From positions 992,001 through 1,056,000 of the forward strand of contig NZ_CP179868.1 of assembly GCF_051379705.1 (NCBI RefSeq): DNA of 64,000 nucleotides, read 5' to 3'. Each line of letters starts with the position of its first letter. Within the stretch, counting starts at the first letter, position 1. The translations under genes were made by a program, and so were the position numbers. The notes beneath the pieces are model-generated. The model made no database searches. It saw only the letters and a program-made list of their open reading frames with translations, and was not told where the DNA came from. Of the stretch, positions 46,205 to 55,714 are shown piece by piece. The stretch comes from Ekhidna sp051379705. Lineage in GTDB: Bacteria > Bacteroidota > Bacteroidia > Cytophagales > Cyclobacteriaceae.

Positions 46205-47175
46205 CTGAGCTCGAAGTTGTCCTTGTCGTTTTTTATTTCACTCAAAGCAATATCTGAATATATGATATCATCAATCACTCTTAAAGCACATCCCGATGTG
46301 ACTGTATGCGCTTCAGGCTTCTGATTAAACAACCACTCTTGCACGGTAAACTTCACATCGGGAAACCCAAAATGTGGTCTAAGTGAATTTGTTCCTGATA
46401 TTCTGCTGTTGATTTCAAAAGGAATTATTCCCTTTGCTGTCACTTTGGATTGTATGTTGATGGAGCCCACACAGTCAAAACTCTCAATAAACTTATCAAT
46501 GATTTTTTGAAGCTCCTCTTCGTACTCAAATGTCACTTCTGCTTTTGAGGTGTTCCCAGAGTCAAGCTCTCGAACGAAAGTAATTTGACCTTTAACTGCT
46601 CTGTTTTTTGTGACGTAAAATGTGGTTGTAATTTCCGGTCCCTCTAATAGTTCCTGAACGATAAACGTATCGTCAAACCCGGAGGGATTTTCCGGATTAA
46701 CGTAAATATCTCTAGATCCACGGCCAGTCCTTGGCTTTAAAATGGTCTTGCTAAATTGTCCTTTGTATTGACTTGGCAGAAAGGACTTTGCAAAAGGAAT
46801 ATTGGACGTTTCCAGCGCCTCGCTTGTCTTCCATTTATCAAGACTTAGTCCGGTTACACTCGGATCTGAAATGGCTAGCTCGACATTTTCTGGGAGTAAA
46901 TCTCGCTGCGTGCCCAAGTGATAGGATTCTAAATCTGTAGAGGGAATAATAAGGTCTACATTTTCCTTTTCAACTATCCGAACAATCCGTTCCATATAGC
47001 TCGCGTCATCTCCTAAAGGCACTTTGTATACCTCCGTGCACAAGTGATTTCCTGCTGACACGGATAAAGTGTTGGTACCAATTAGGCGTATTTCCGAATA
47101 TTCTCTTTTTATATTCTTCAGAATACCTTGGCCAACGACACCTCCAATACCGGTAACTAATATGGTTTTACTCAT
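46201..47175 (-). CDS. ATP-grasp carboligase-like protein
   Basis: Protein of 324 residues from the ATG at 47175, which overlaps the HTTM gene stop by 8 bases. It begins with a Rossmann-like GIGGVVGQGILKNI, followed by an ATP-grasp fold similar to the carbamoyl-phosphate-synthase large-subunit group: KTILKPRTGRGSRDI (P-loop-like), then EINSRISGTNSLRPHFG as the metal-binding end. ATP-grasp enzymes join a carboxylate to an amine; in a glycan operon this could decorate a sugar with an amino acid (inference). Confidence 0.85.
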   Translation of the reverse strand: MSKTILVTGIGGVVGQGILKNIKREYSEIRLIGTNTLSVSAGNHLCTEVYKVPLGDDASYMERIVRIVEKENVDLIIPSTDLESYHLGTQRDLLPENVELAISDPSVTGLSLDKWKTSEALETSNIPFAKSFLPSQYKGQFSKTILKPRTGRGSRDIYVNPENPSGFDDTFIVQELLEGPEITTTFYVTKNRAVKGQITFVRELDSGNTSKAEVTFEYEEELQKIIDKFIESFDCVGSINIQSKVTAKGIIPFEINSRISGTNSLRPHFGFPDVKFTVQEWLFNQKPEAHTVTSGCALRVIDDIIYSDIALSEIKNDKDNFELR

Positions 47176-49075
47176 CAAACTTTATCGTTTCGATTGGCGG
47201 AAAAGTAGATATAAATTTATCACCTTCCCAATAGCCATTGCCTACCATTTTCCAATTCTTACCCTTTTGATTTCGCAGAAAATTTTTTTCCCACTTTCTG
47301 GGAATCTCCAATGGTCTGGCGTAGATATTGAAGCTGAGTTCATAAACATTGTATCCGTTGATTCCAGCCCAAAAAGTTGAAAAATCTCTAATTCCTTGAG
47401 TGAGAGCTTCTGAATTTACCTCATTATCTACTACTCTGAAGGTCCATTTTACCCAATTGAACGAATAATCGTACCAACCAGCCGTTCCGTCTTTATTGAT
47501 GATAGGTAGCCATTGGCGAGATCCATCCGGCATGACTGCTTCCACACCGATGATATGGTTGTAATCATAAAAGTGCCCATCCATAAATACGCCATGTCTT
47601 GTGATTCCAAAGAGTATTTTACTTACGCCCCACACTTTCTTGGAGTACGTTGAAAAGGTTTTTTGAACCGGTGTTTCATACACTCCTGTTTGCTTTAGCA
47701 AATCATTGAATAGCTTGGAATGAGTGGTCACGTTTATTTGAAACAAAACAAGCAATATCAACAGTGAACCCCATCCGAATACCTTGAGTTGTCTCAGTGT
47801 CACTGTTTCCAGAATCTTAATGTCAGTCTCTTTGGAAGGGACACTCGGCGGAATGTAGCCGCAGTTTTCATCTGTGCAATGGGTAGTAGACCTCTGGCTC
47901 GCAATAATTGAATAAACCCATTTTGCAAGGTGGTAAATACCCGGAATTGAAATCACTAAATACCCAATCCATAGGAGTGGGATTCGCTGCATTACCTTTA
48001 AATATGTATCTACCCCTTTGACAACTTTACCTCCAGCATTAACTCCATGCATGGTTTGGTACATTTCAGATTTTTCAATCCCTTCGATCTGATTTGAATC
48101 CGATGATCCAATTTCTTTCCACTCAATTTTATTCAAGTAGTCAAAATGATTTACCGTAATCCTGGTCCTATTACACAAAGGACAGTGCTCGTCATAATAA
48201 ACTGTCAATGAGGACTTTGATGCATGGATTTTTCGCTCCATCCATTTCCAGAAAGAATGAGGTATCATAAGCAGGTATATGGCCAGCACACACATACCAA
48301 ACCATGGAATCGGGAAAATAATGATGATTCCTAAATGCAATCCTGTCCCAACTATTAATAATGGAATGCGAAAGCGTTTAATGAAAAAAGTAAACAGGAA
48401 GATTAGCTCAAACACAATAGTGAGATAACCTAGTCCAATGGTTAGCCACTTAATATTCAGGATGGGCGTTGCATCGAAATGTGTGGCCATTGGAAGGGAA
48501 GCTGGTAGCCACATTCCCAGACCGTGCATCCAATTGTAAGATGCCAGCTTAAAAAAAATGGAGTCAAAGTAGACAAATCCAACGCCTACCGCTATCAAAA
48601 CAAAATAGTGCCATGCTCCAACAGTTGAATCCGGATTAGCGGTAAACTTAGCTGAAGAAAACTTCAGCTTTCTTCTCAATCGATCAATGGAATGATTCTT
48701 TGAAATATCAACGAACAGAAAAAGGAAGTTTACACCCATGTAAGTATAGAAAACATGGTACTCATAGGTTGAAATAGTGCCAATAAAGACCAGAGAAAGT
48801 ACATAATTTACCAGAGCTGCCTGTCTCGTATAAAAACCAAAAAGAATGAACAAGACAGATACCATCCAAACGATCAGTCCGGGCAGCACATTGATTTCTG
48901 CTGGCACCAGAAATGGAATCTTATCATAGATTAAATGACGGAAATAAACGATTTGGCTTATTTCCATCAACAAAATTAGACAATAGGCTATTCTGAAAAG
49001 AGCTAAACCTGTGGCATCAACTTGCTTAGAAAGCAAGCCATCAATCCAAGAGAAATAGTTTTTGATTAGCTTCAT
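47168..49075 (-). CDS. HTTM (gamma-carboxylase-like) membrane protein fused to a DCC-type thiol domain
   Basis: Protein of 635 residues. Residues 1-280 form a multi-helix HTTM domain (GLALFRIAYCLILLMEI at the start), related to vitamin K-dependent gamma-carboxylase. A DUF393/DCC thioredoxin-like domain follows (about 290-400; YYDEHCPLC, Cys298 and Cys301). After more membrane helices comes a C-terminal domain (about 440-635) with FWAGINGYNVYELSFN, as in HTTM-family neighbours. It probably works at the inner membrane on a quinone- or carboxylation-type reaction; no reaction is proven for bacterial HTTM proteins. Stop of the upstream methyltransferase gene and this ATG share one base. Confidence 0.88.
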   Translation of the reverse strand: MKLIKNYFSWIDGLLSKQVDATGLALFRIAYCLILLMEISQIVYFRHLIYDKIPFLVPAEINVLPGLIVWMVSVLFILFGFYTRQAALVNYVLSLVFIGTISTYEYHVFYTYMGVNFLFLFVDISKNHSIDRLRRKLKFSSAKFTANPDSTVGAWHYFVLIAVGVGFVYFDSIFFKLASYNWMHGLGMWLPASLPMATHFDATPILNIKWLTIGLGYLTIVFELIFLFTFFIKRFRIPLLIVGTGLHLGIIIIFPIPWFGMCVLAIYLLMIPHSFWKWMERKIHASKSSLTVYYDEHCPLCNRTRITVNHFDYLNKIEWKEIGSSDSNQIEGIEKSEMYQTMHGVNAGGKVVKGVDTYLKVMQRIPLLWIGYLVISIPGIYHLAKWVYSIIASQRSTTHCTDENCGYIPPSVPSKETDIKILETVTLRQLKVFGWGSLLILLVLFQINVTTHSKLFNDLLKQTGVYETPVQKTFSTYSKKVWGVSKILFGITRHGVFMDGHFYDYNHIIGVEAVMPDGSRQWLPIINKDGTAGWYDYSFNWVKWTFRVVDNEVNSEALTQGIRDFSTFWAGINGYNVYELSFNIYARPLEIPRKWEKNFLRNQKGKNWKMVGNGYWEGDKFISTFPPIETIKFDE

Positions 49076-49878
49076 TAATTAACCTTTCTACCTTTTATTT
49101 TGACATCAAATAATTTGTTCGGTTGCGTCTCAAATCCGGCTTTGCTCGTTTTCAATTCTTTCTTTGTGTAGATCGCACACATGGTATTAGATACCCGATA
49201 TATATGATCAAATTGTTCCTTTGAGCATGCATCATGAATTGCAGCTATGGATTCGTACCTTAAATCTTGCATGCCAAAACCGCAATCATGCCAGATAATT
49301 ACTGAATTATCATCCTTAAGTAACTTCAATGCAGTCACTGTGTCCGCTCTAACCCCTTTGTATGAATGATCGCCATCAATGAAAATGACATCAAACTTGC
49401 TATTTAATTGATCAAAATCATAAGTTTGAGAATTGGCTTCAATGTGAGTTACGTTTGGCAAATCTTTAGATAAATAGTTTAGTGCTTCTACATCGCTACT
49501 ACTTAGGCCGATCTTCATCATTTCTTCTTTAGAAAGCGAAACAGAAGTGCAGTGATCTACCACTGAAGCAACATTTAGTATACTTTCACCTCTCCATGAT
49601 CCGATTTCAAGGTAGTTGCACTTTGCATATTGCCGGCAAATAGCCTTTAAGAAAGCAATATCCATAGTTCTTGAAGTTCCATCCAGGTAAGTATAACTAT
49701 TCACCTCTTCGTCTATCTGATCTACCACATCCAAAACGTCAGCATTTTTAATGCTATTTCCTTTGAACTGACTTGCCCTATAAGCCTCTTTCGTATGTCG
49801 AAGTAGTGCCTTCAACATACCTCGAGGTTCGCTAATGAGTAGTTTTAAAAATGGTCCTACCGCCTGTTTGGGATTCAT
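49075..49878 (-). CDS. Class I SAM-dependent methyltransferase
   Basis: Protein of 267 residues. The SAM-binding loop is YLEIGSWRGES (about residues 95-105), and the post-II acidic strand is FDVIFIDGDHSYKGV (about 160-174), typical of the Methyltransf_24 group that often modifies sugars or small metabolites. It precedes the HTTM-DCC gene with a one-base overlap. The substrate is unknown. Confidence 0.88.
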   Translation of the reverse strand: MNPKQAVGPFLKLLISEPRGMLKALLRHTKEAYRASQFKGNSIKNADVLDVVDQIDEEVNSYTYLDGTSRTMDIAFLKAICRQYAKCNYLEIGSWRGESILNVASVVDHCTSVSLSKEEMMKIGLSSSDVEALNYLSKDLPNVTHIEANSQTYDFDQLNSKFDVIFIDGDHSYKGVRADTVTALKLLKDDNSVIIWHDCGFGMQDLRYESIAAIHDACSKEQFDHIYRVSNTMCAIYTKKELKTSKAGFETQPNKLFDVKIKGRKVN

Positions 49879-49915
49879 GTATTTAATTAGGTTTAGTGGT
49901 TTTGCAGATAGCCTA

Positions 49916-51556
49916 TTACTGATTGTCTTTTACATATAATAACTCAATTTCAGATGAAGAAAGAGCTCTACTATAAATTCTCAGCTCGTCTATAGCCCCG
50001 TCAAAATAACCTTGTGTTATATTGTTTTGATAGATGTACCCTAAGCTAGCATTATCTATTTGAGGGTAGTCATCAAACCAGCCTCCCTCGTTACTCTCTG
50101 ATCCCAGAGGATTAGATATTATCAATTCGCCATTTATATAAATCTTGGCTCCTGCACCATCTTGTATGCACGCAACATGAGTCCAGACATCATTCTCAAA
50201 GTATTCATCATCAGTATACCTATCAAATAAAAGAGAGCCATTATCCTGCGCTAAAAATCTCAATCTTGACTGTCCCACTCTTATTGCCAACCACCTATTC
50301 ATATCAGTATCTCCAAATGAAATTACATATTTTCCAAATTCAGCATTCGCATTTTCTGGTTTAATCCAAAAGACAATTGATCCAGTGGAGTTTGTTACTA
50401 CATCATTTATTAAGGGATCTATATCAATATAGTCATCGATTCCATCAAAACTATATGCCGAATTGCTACAGCCATTCCTATCGGTAGTTAAGGTAGCGCC
50501 ATTGACCACTCCATTATTGCTGCTGATTCTATCATCAGCACTACCATCGAAAGGGTAGTACGCGATTAATCCACTGCCGAAATCCTCTTCCGTGACATTG
50601 ATCGTAACTGTCGAATTAACATTAAAATCCTGATCCGAAATAGTGACATCAAGTGTATAAATATCTTCATAGACCAATGCACAACCAGCCAATACCAATA
50701 CTTCTCCATCTTCATTGATTTCAAAGGCATCATCATCATTTCCGGTTATGATAGAAAAATCATATGTCGCGTTCACATCGACATCTTCTATGGAAATTTT
50801 GCCTACAAGTGTTTCATTGGGGCTTTTCTCTATAACTGTAAATGCTGGATCATCAACCGTGTGAATCTCATTTACATCATTTAATTGAATTTTTGCAATG
50901 GCTTCAACTACTATTCCTTGATTTACCACGGTACTTATACCTAATGTAAATGATGGGTTGGTCTCAAAATCTAAACCATCGGAATTATTAACTTGAAGCT
51001 CTCCCTCTGAGCTAATTACAAATGAATCGTCTGTATTGCCGGAAATAATCGAGAATACAATATTGTCACTATCCTCTGGGTCTTGATAGGACATGGTTCC
51101 AACTATTGATCCATTGGCAAGGTTTTCATCAATTACAAATTCTTCATCACTTACCGTATGAACCTCATCTGTATCCAATACAGTCACGGTTATTACTGCA
51201 GTAGCTTTAGCTCCAAAATCATCTTCTACCTCAATGGCCAATTCAAATTCTTGATTTGTTTCAAAGTCTAAAGCTTCAGAATTATCAACTGTTAACGTGC
51301 CATCTGAATCAAGAGAAAAAGCATTATCTCTATTGCCAGCTAGTATTCTAAATGTAAGTTCATGTTCCGAGTCTTCATCCGTTCCAATCACTGTAGCGAC
51401 AATGGTTCCAGAAGGTGCATTTTCTTCTACTGAAAAAGATTGATCTTCAATAACAGGTATTGAATTTGATGATGCATCGTCTTCTGCACATGAAATAGAG
51501 ATACCTATTGCTATCAAAAGAAATCCGAAAAACAAGTTTTTTATTGTGGGGAACAT
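49916..51556 (-). CDS. Cadherin-repeat and LamG-like surface lipoprotein
   Basis: Lipoprotein of 546 residues with lipobox ISISC (Cys23) followed by AEDDASS, which suits surface export. Three cadherin-like repeats (about 30-330), each with patterns such as FSVEENAPSGTIVATV and ALDFETNQEFELAIEVEDD, precede a LamG/concanavalin-like domain (about 335-540; LIAYYPFDGSADD, GSIVFWIKPEN, GAIDELRIYSRAL). Both domain types bind calcium, carbohydrates or proteins, so it probably works at the surface in adhesion or glycan contact. It lies inside the glycan operon with 30-37 base gaps on each side. Confidence 0.87.
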   Translation of the reverse strand: MFPTIKNLFFGFLLIAIGISISCAEDDASSNSIPVIEDQSFSVEENAPSGTIVATVIGTDEDSEHELTFRILAGNRDNAFSLDSDGTLTVDNSEALDFETNQEFELAIEVEDDFGAKATAVITVTVLDTDEVHTVSDEEFVIDENLANGSIVGTMSYQDPEDSDNIVFSIISGNTDDSFVISSEGELQVNNSDGLDFETNPSFTLGISTVVNQGIVVEAIAKIQLNDVNEIHTVDDPAFTVIEKSPNETLVGKISIEDVDVNATYDFSIITGNDDDAFEINEDGEVLVLAGCALVYEDIYTLDVTISDQDFNVNSTVTINVTEEDFGSGLIAYYPFDGSADDRISSNNGVVNGATLTTDRNGCSNSAYSFDGIDDYIDIDPLINDVVTNSTGSIVFWIKPENANAEFGKYVISFGDTDMNRWLAIRVGQSRLRFLAQDNGSLLFDRYTDDEYFENDVWTHVACIQDGAGAKIYINGELIISNPLGSESNEGGWFDDYPQIDNASLGYIYQNNITQGYFDGAIDELRIYSRALSSSEIELLYVKDNQ

Positions 51557-51586
51557 ATATAAGAGGTTATTATTTACTAAAATTAA

Positions 51587-52678
51587 TCAGTTCTTATTGT
51601 TTAAAATTTCGCAAATCCAATCGACTTCTTCTTCAGTCAACTCTGCAAACATGGGCAAAGAAAGTATTTCATTGCATAGTTTTTCCGCGATTGGAAATTC
51701 TCCTTGTCGATGCTTTTTATAAGCATAGCTTTTGAGGTGAGGAATGGGAGTCGGATAATGAATGGCACAGCCTATATTGACTTCTTTTAGTCGGCTCATC
51801 AGCTCATCTCTTCGATTTGATTGGATCACATAGAGATGAAAAACGTGTCGCATGTTTTCTGGCGTCACTGGTTTTTTTACCGATGCAAGTTTCTCGCTGT
51901 ACCACTTGGCTACTTGAATGCGCGATTCTGTCCACGATTCTGCATTTGGCAATTTGGCAGCTAAGATAGCAGCCTGAATTGTATCTAAACGACTATTTCT
52001 ACCAATTATACGATGATCATGCTTGCTCAATTGACCATGATTTGCCAGCATACGACACGTTTCAGCCAAGTCATCTCTATTGGTGACAACAGCACCCGCA
52101 TCTCCATAGGCACCCAGATTCTTTCCTGGGTAAAATGAAAAAGTAGCTATTTCACCAAATGTGCCTACTCTTTGACCATTGAATTCTGCGCCATGTGCTT
52201 GCGCACAATCTTCAATAACATATAAGTTATGTTTTTTAGCAATCTCCATTATTTCATCCATCCTTGCGGGAAGACCATATAAATGGACAGGGATAATTGC
52301 TTTGGTTCTTTCTGTTATTTTTTCTTCAATTAGGGCTGGATCGATGGTCCTTTCATCTTCCAGCACATCCACAAAAATGGGTTCAGCTCCGACTCCATTT
52401 ACCGCTCCCGCTGTACTGATCCATGTCAATGCAGGGACAATAACCTCGTCACCTTCTCCAATGCCTAAAGCCTTCAATGCTATTTCAATTGCATCGGTAC
52501 CGTTTGCCATACCGATGCATTGTTTTGTTCCAACATAATCAGCAAAATCGGCTTCAAATGATTTGACTTTCTCTCCCCCAATAAAGGATGTCTCACTAAT
52601 TACTGTTGCAATTGCCTGATCAATATCTGATTTTATTGATTCATACTGTGCTTTCAGATCAACGAACGGAATACTCAT
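51587..52678 (-). CDS. DegT/DnrJ/EryC1 sugar aminotransferase (FdtB/QdtB-like)
   Basis: PLP-dependent nucleotide-sugar aminotransferase of 363 residues. VIEDCAQAHGAEF contains Asp157, and FSFYPGKNLGAYGDAG carries the PLP lysine Lys186. The pattern resembles 3-aminotransferases (FdtB/QdtB/WlbC) more than WecE. It overlaps by 4 bases the hexapeptide acyltransferase gene, which would N-acylate its product. This makes a second amino-sugar branch in the operon. The exact sugar is not evident. Confidence 0.9.
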   Translation of the reverse strand: MSIPFVDLKAQYESIKSDIDQAIATVISETSFIGGEKVKSFEADFADYVGTKQCIGMANGTDAIEIALKALGIGEGDEVIVPALTWISTAGAVNGVGAEPIFVDVLEDERTIDPALIEEKITERTKAIIPVHLYGLPARMDEIMEIAKKHNLYVIEDCAQAHGAEFNGQRVGTFGEIATFSFYPGKNLGAYGDAGAVVTNRDDLAETCRMLANHGQLSKHDHRIIGRNSRLDTIQAAILAAKLPNAESWTESRIQVAKWYSEKLASVKKPVTPENMRHVFHLYVIQSNRRDELMSRLKEVNIGCAIHYPTPIPHLKSYAYKKHRQGEFPIAEKLCNEILSLPMFAELTEEEVDWICEILNNKN

Positions 52679-53130
52679 ATCTCTCGAATCTTTTTAGCTG
52701 GATTCCCGGCATAGATGCCCGTCTGGTTAATGTCTTTTGTTACTACTGCTCCGGCACCAATGACTACATTATCACAAATTTTAACTGGAAGGATAGTCGC
52801 ATTTGAACCAATTGAGACATTGCTGCCAATGGTGGTAGTCTCCCATTTAGAAGTGTCTCCTCCTGCTGGTGCTCCTGATGAAAACACATCGTTGATAAAC
52901 ATGACACCATGACCAATGAAGCAATCTTGACCAATAGTCACCAACTCGCAAATGAATGCATGGGATTGGATCTTCGTGCGTGCTCCAATCTTTACATTTT
53001 TTTGAATCTCTACAAAAGGTCCAACGAAGACATTTTCAGCCAATTCACAACCATACAGGTTGCTTGGCATGATGACTTTCACGCTTTGATGCGCTTTCAC
53101 ATCTTTAATTCCAGACTCTATTATCTTCAT
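52675..53130 (-). CDS. Hexapeptide-repeat sugar N-acyltransferase
   Basis: Left-handed beta-helix transferase of 151 residues with hexapeptide repeats throughout (ENVFVGPFVEI, IGQDCFIGHGVMFIND, IGSNVSIGSNATILPV, VIGAGAVVTKDI) and the typical GNPAKKIREI end. Similar to WlbB/WbpD/FdtC-type enzymes that acetylate amino sugars. Directly upstream in transcription of the FdtB-like aminotransferase gene. It also overlaps the cytochrome b5 gene by 4 bases. Confidence 0.9.
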   Translation of the reverse strand: MKIIESGIKDVKAHQSVKVIMPSNLYGCELAENVFVGPFVEIQKNVKIGARTKIQSHAFICELVTIGQDCFIGHGVMFINDVFSSGAPAGGDTSKWETTTIGSNVSIGSNATILPVKICDNVVIGAGAVVTKDINQTGIYAGNPAKKIREI

Positions 53131-53354
53131 TTTTTCAGGTGTCCAATTACCTGCAATTTCTCAAAAACTTTTGTATCGTGAGGTGCATCTTTCAATTCTT
53201 CGGTCAGGTCTTGACCTGCCCAGTGCTCATAGTGGGTACCTCCTTTCCATAACCTCGACTTGGTAACATCATATATGACCCCTTTGTAGGCAATCCATAT
53301 CTCTTCCCGGTCGCTACCATTTCTAAGCGCTAGTTGCTTTAAAGTATAATTCAT
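53127..53354 (-). CDS. Small cytochrome b5-domain protein
   Basis: Protein of 75 residues from the ATG at 53354 (a GTG one codon upstream is possible). It is a single cytochrome b5/MAPR-like domain: LKQLALRNG, VIYDVTKSRLW, KGGTHYEHWAGQDLTEEL, APHD. The usual HPGG heme motif is changed to GGTHYEHWAG, with His in EHWAG and APHD as possible heme ligands. It would carry electrons to a redox enzyme, but no partner is obvious except the HTTM-DCC protein further along. Stop and start overlap by one base with mutS2. Confidence 0.82.
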   Translation of the reverse strand: MNYTLKQLALRNGSDREEIWIAYKGVIYDVTKSRLWKGGTHYEHWAGQDLTEELKDAPHDTKVFEKLQVIGHLKK

Positions 53355-55714
53355 CACTGAAGCTTAATAATGGAGATCCCAGCTCCTCCTCGATCGGCAT
53401 GCTCATCCTCCACGCTGGCGATACTTGGGTGGCCTTTGGTTACATTTCTCACAATCTCTCGCAATACACCATGACCTTTACCGTGTACGATTCGTATCTC
53501 ATCAACTCCCACCAGAAGTGCTTCGTCTATAAAGGTCTCCACTTTGCTCATCGCCTCGTCTGCCCGCATTCCCCGAATCGATATTTCATGATCGAAGTTG
53601 GCCATCTTTTGACTTATGTCAATCCCTAATTTCTTTACTTTCTTTTGATAGCTTACCTGTGGTGCTGCCTGAGCTTTTTCTAGTTTGTCAATTGAAACAA
53701 TGGATTTCATGGAGCCAAACAATACCTCGGCTTGCTTTCCTTTGATTTTTTGAATTGTTCCGGTTGTTTCCTGCCCTACTACCTTAACCACATCAGCCTC
53801 TTTTAAGGCAACCTTAGCTTTAGGTAGCTTCTCCTTGAATTTAGATTTCTTATTGGCCAGTTCTTCTCTGATAGCCCTGGTGCGCTCCTTTGAAGCTTTA
53901 CTTTCTTTAATCTCACGAATCACGCGCTCCACATCCTTATTTGCATTCTCCAAAATGTGGTTCGCCTCTTTCTTTGCCTCTTTGATAATTCGCTTTTTAT
54001 CCTCCTCCAACATACTGCGAAGGTCTTCATAGTCCTTGCGAACTTTGGTTATTTCAGACTGATCCTTCTCTAGCTTCTTGCTCAACTTCTCAAATCGAGA
54101 TTTTTCCTTTTCGAGCTGATTTAACAATTGGTCATAAGCTACATGTGAGCTTCCAATTTTGCTACGCGCAGAATCAATGATCCGATCCGGTAAACCAATT
54201 TTGCTAGCAATCTCAAATGCAAATGAGCTTCCTGGCTTGCCAACTTCGAGTTCGAAAAGAGGCTCCAGTGCTTCGAGATCATATTTCATTGCACCATTTA
54301 CCAACCCGGGAGTTTCATCGCCTACTTTCTTTAAATTTTGATAATGTGTGGTGACAATGCCATGTGCTTTCTTCTTGTTGAGTTCCGATAAAACAGACTC
54401 TGCTATGGCTCCACCAAATTGCGGTTCGGTTCCTTTTCCAAATTCATCAATAAGAAACATAGATTTCTTATCCGTATGCTCCAGAAAATGTTTCATAGAA
54501 GTGAGGTGAGAGCTATAGGTACTCAAATCGTCCTCTATGGATTGTGTGTCTCCAATGTCTATAAAAATGGATGAGAACGTGCCCATGGTGCTCTCCTCGT
54601 TCACAGATACAGGAAGGCCTGTCTGTAGCATGTATTGTAGAAGACCCACAGTCTTTAGAGCCACAGATTTACCGCCGGCATTAGGACCTGAGATAATCAA
54701 TATTCGTTTTTCGTAATCTAGTGCCAGGTTTAATGGAATCACAGGCTTCGCACTGTCTTGATGAGACAAGTAAAGAAGCGGGTGCACTGCGTTCACCATT
54801 CGAAATGTATTCGATTTGTCGATGTTTGGAATAACTCCATTTAATTGACTAGCTAAAAGTGCTTTTGCATGAATAAAGTCAAGTTTTTCAAGCAAACCAG
54901 CACCATTCTTCAAGTCAGACAAGTTTGCCCTGACATGATCTGATAACGCAATCAAAATCCGAATAACTTCTCGTTTTTCAGCGTATTTAAGCTCTCGAAC
55001 TTGATTATTCAAATCCAATACTTCACCTGGTTCGAGATATACCGTCTGTCCAGTCGCGGATTCATCATGAACAAAGCCTCGAATTCGTTTCTTGTGCTCC
55101 GCTTTAACCGGGATTACCAATCGTCCATCTCTAACAGTGAGCGTACTATCGTCGTCTGTAAATTGGTCTTCTTTAGCTTTTTTTAGAATTTTTTGAATCG
55201 CTGAGCGTACCGCTCGTTCTGACTTAGATATTTTGGACCGAATTTCAGATAGTTCTTTTGATGCCGAATCTTTAACCTCACCTCGATCATCGATTGCTTT
55301 GTCTATATGAATCGAAAGGTTTGGGTCAATTTCTATTGCATTAGAAATGTCGTAAAGTTCCGGATACTCACTTCCCTTTTTCTGAAAGAACAGAACCCAG
55401 GTAGTTAAAGTATTTACTCCGCGTTTTAACTCATGAAAATCCTGTGGATCAAGAAATGAGCCGGGGACTTTTATTCGAATGAGGTATTCATCCATATCAG
55501 GAAACTCAAATGATACTTTATCATCTGAGTTGCCTTTCAGCCGAATCATCTCCTTTGCCTGATTCAGCCACTTTTCTAGAGTCTCGAAACGCTCAGTTGG
55601 ATTTGCTTTTTTTGCTAACTGCTCTCCACGCTCACTTTGACAAAAACCAATCAAATGATTCCTAATTTGATCAAAACCAAGCTTCTCCTCTATATCCTTC
55701 GGATAGACTTTCAC
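53354..55714 (-). CDS. mutS2: MutS2-type ATPase with Smr endonuclease domain
   Basis: Protein of 786 residues: MutS core and lever regions, an ABC-type ATPase (Walker A SGPNAGGKS about 332-340; Walker B MFLIDEFGKGTEP), a long coiled coil (about 510-640) and a C-terminal Smr nuclease domain (about 710-786; EISIRGMRADEAMSKVE, HGKGHGVLR). MutS2 suppresses recombination and acts in ribosome rescue in some bacteria. It sits within the same leftward unit as the glycan genes. Confidence 0.94.
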   Translation of the reverse strand: MKVYPKDIEEKLGFDQIRNHLIGFCQSERGEQLAKKANPTERFETLEKWLNQAKEMIRLKGNSDDKVSFEFPDMDEYLIRIKVPGSFLDPQDFHELKRGVNTLTTWVLFFQKKGSEYPELYDISNAIEIDPNLSIHIDKAIDDRGEVKDSASKELSEIRSKISKSERAVRSAIQKILKKAKEDQFTDDDSTLTVRDGRLVIPVKAEHKKRIRGFVHDESATGQTVYLEPGEVLDLNNQVRELKYAEKREVIRILIALSDHVRANLSDLKNGAGLLEKLDFIHAKALLASQLNGVIPNIDKSNTFRMVNAVHPLLYLSHQDSAKPVIPLNLALDYEKRILIISGPNAGGKSVALKTVGLLQYMLQTGLPVSVNEESTMGTFSSIFIDIGDTQSIEDDLSTYSSHLTSMKHFLEHTDKKSMFLIDEFGKGTEPQFGGAIAESVLSELNKKKAHGIVTTHYQNLKKVGDETPGLVNGAMKYDLEALEPLFELEVGKPGSSFAFEIASKIGLPDRIIDSARSKIGSSHVAYDQLLNQLEKEKSRFEKLSKKLEKDQSEITKVRKDYEDLRSMLEEDKKRIIKEAKKEANHILENANKDVERVIREIKESKASKERTRAIREELANKKSKFKEKLPKAKVALKEADVVKVVGQETTGTIQKIKGKQAEVLFGSMKSIVSIDKLEKAQAAPQVSYQKKVKKLGIDISQKMANFDHEISIRGMRADEAMSKVETFIDEALLVGVDEIRIVHGKGHGVLREIVRNVTKGHPSIASVEDEHADRGGAGISIIKLQ

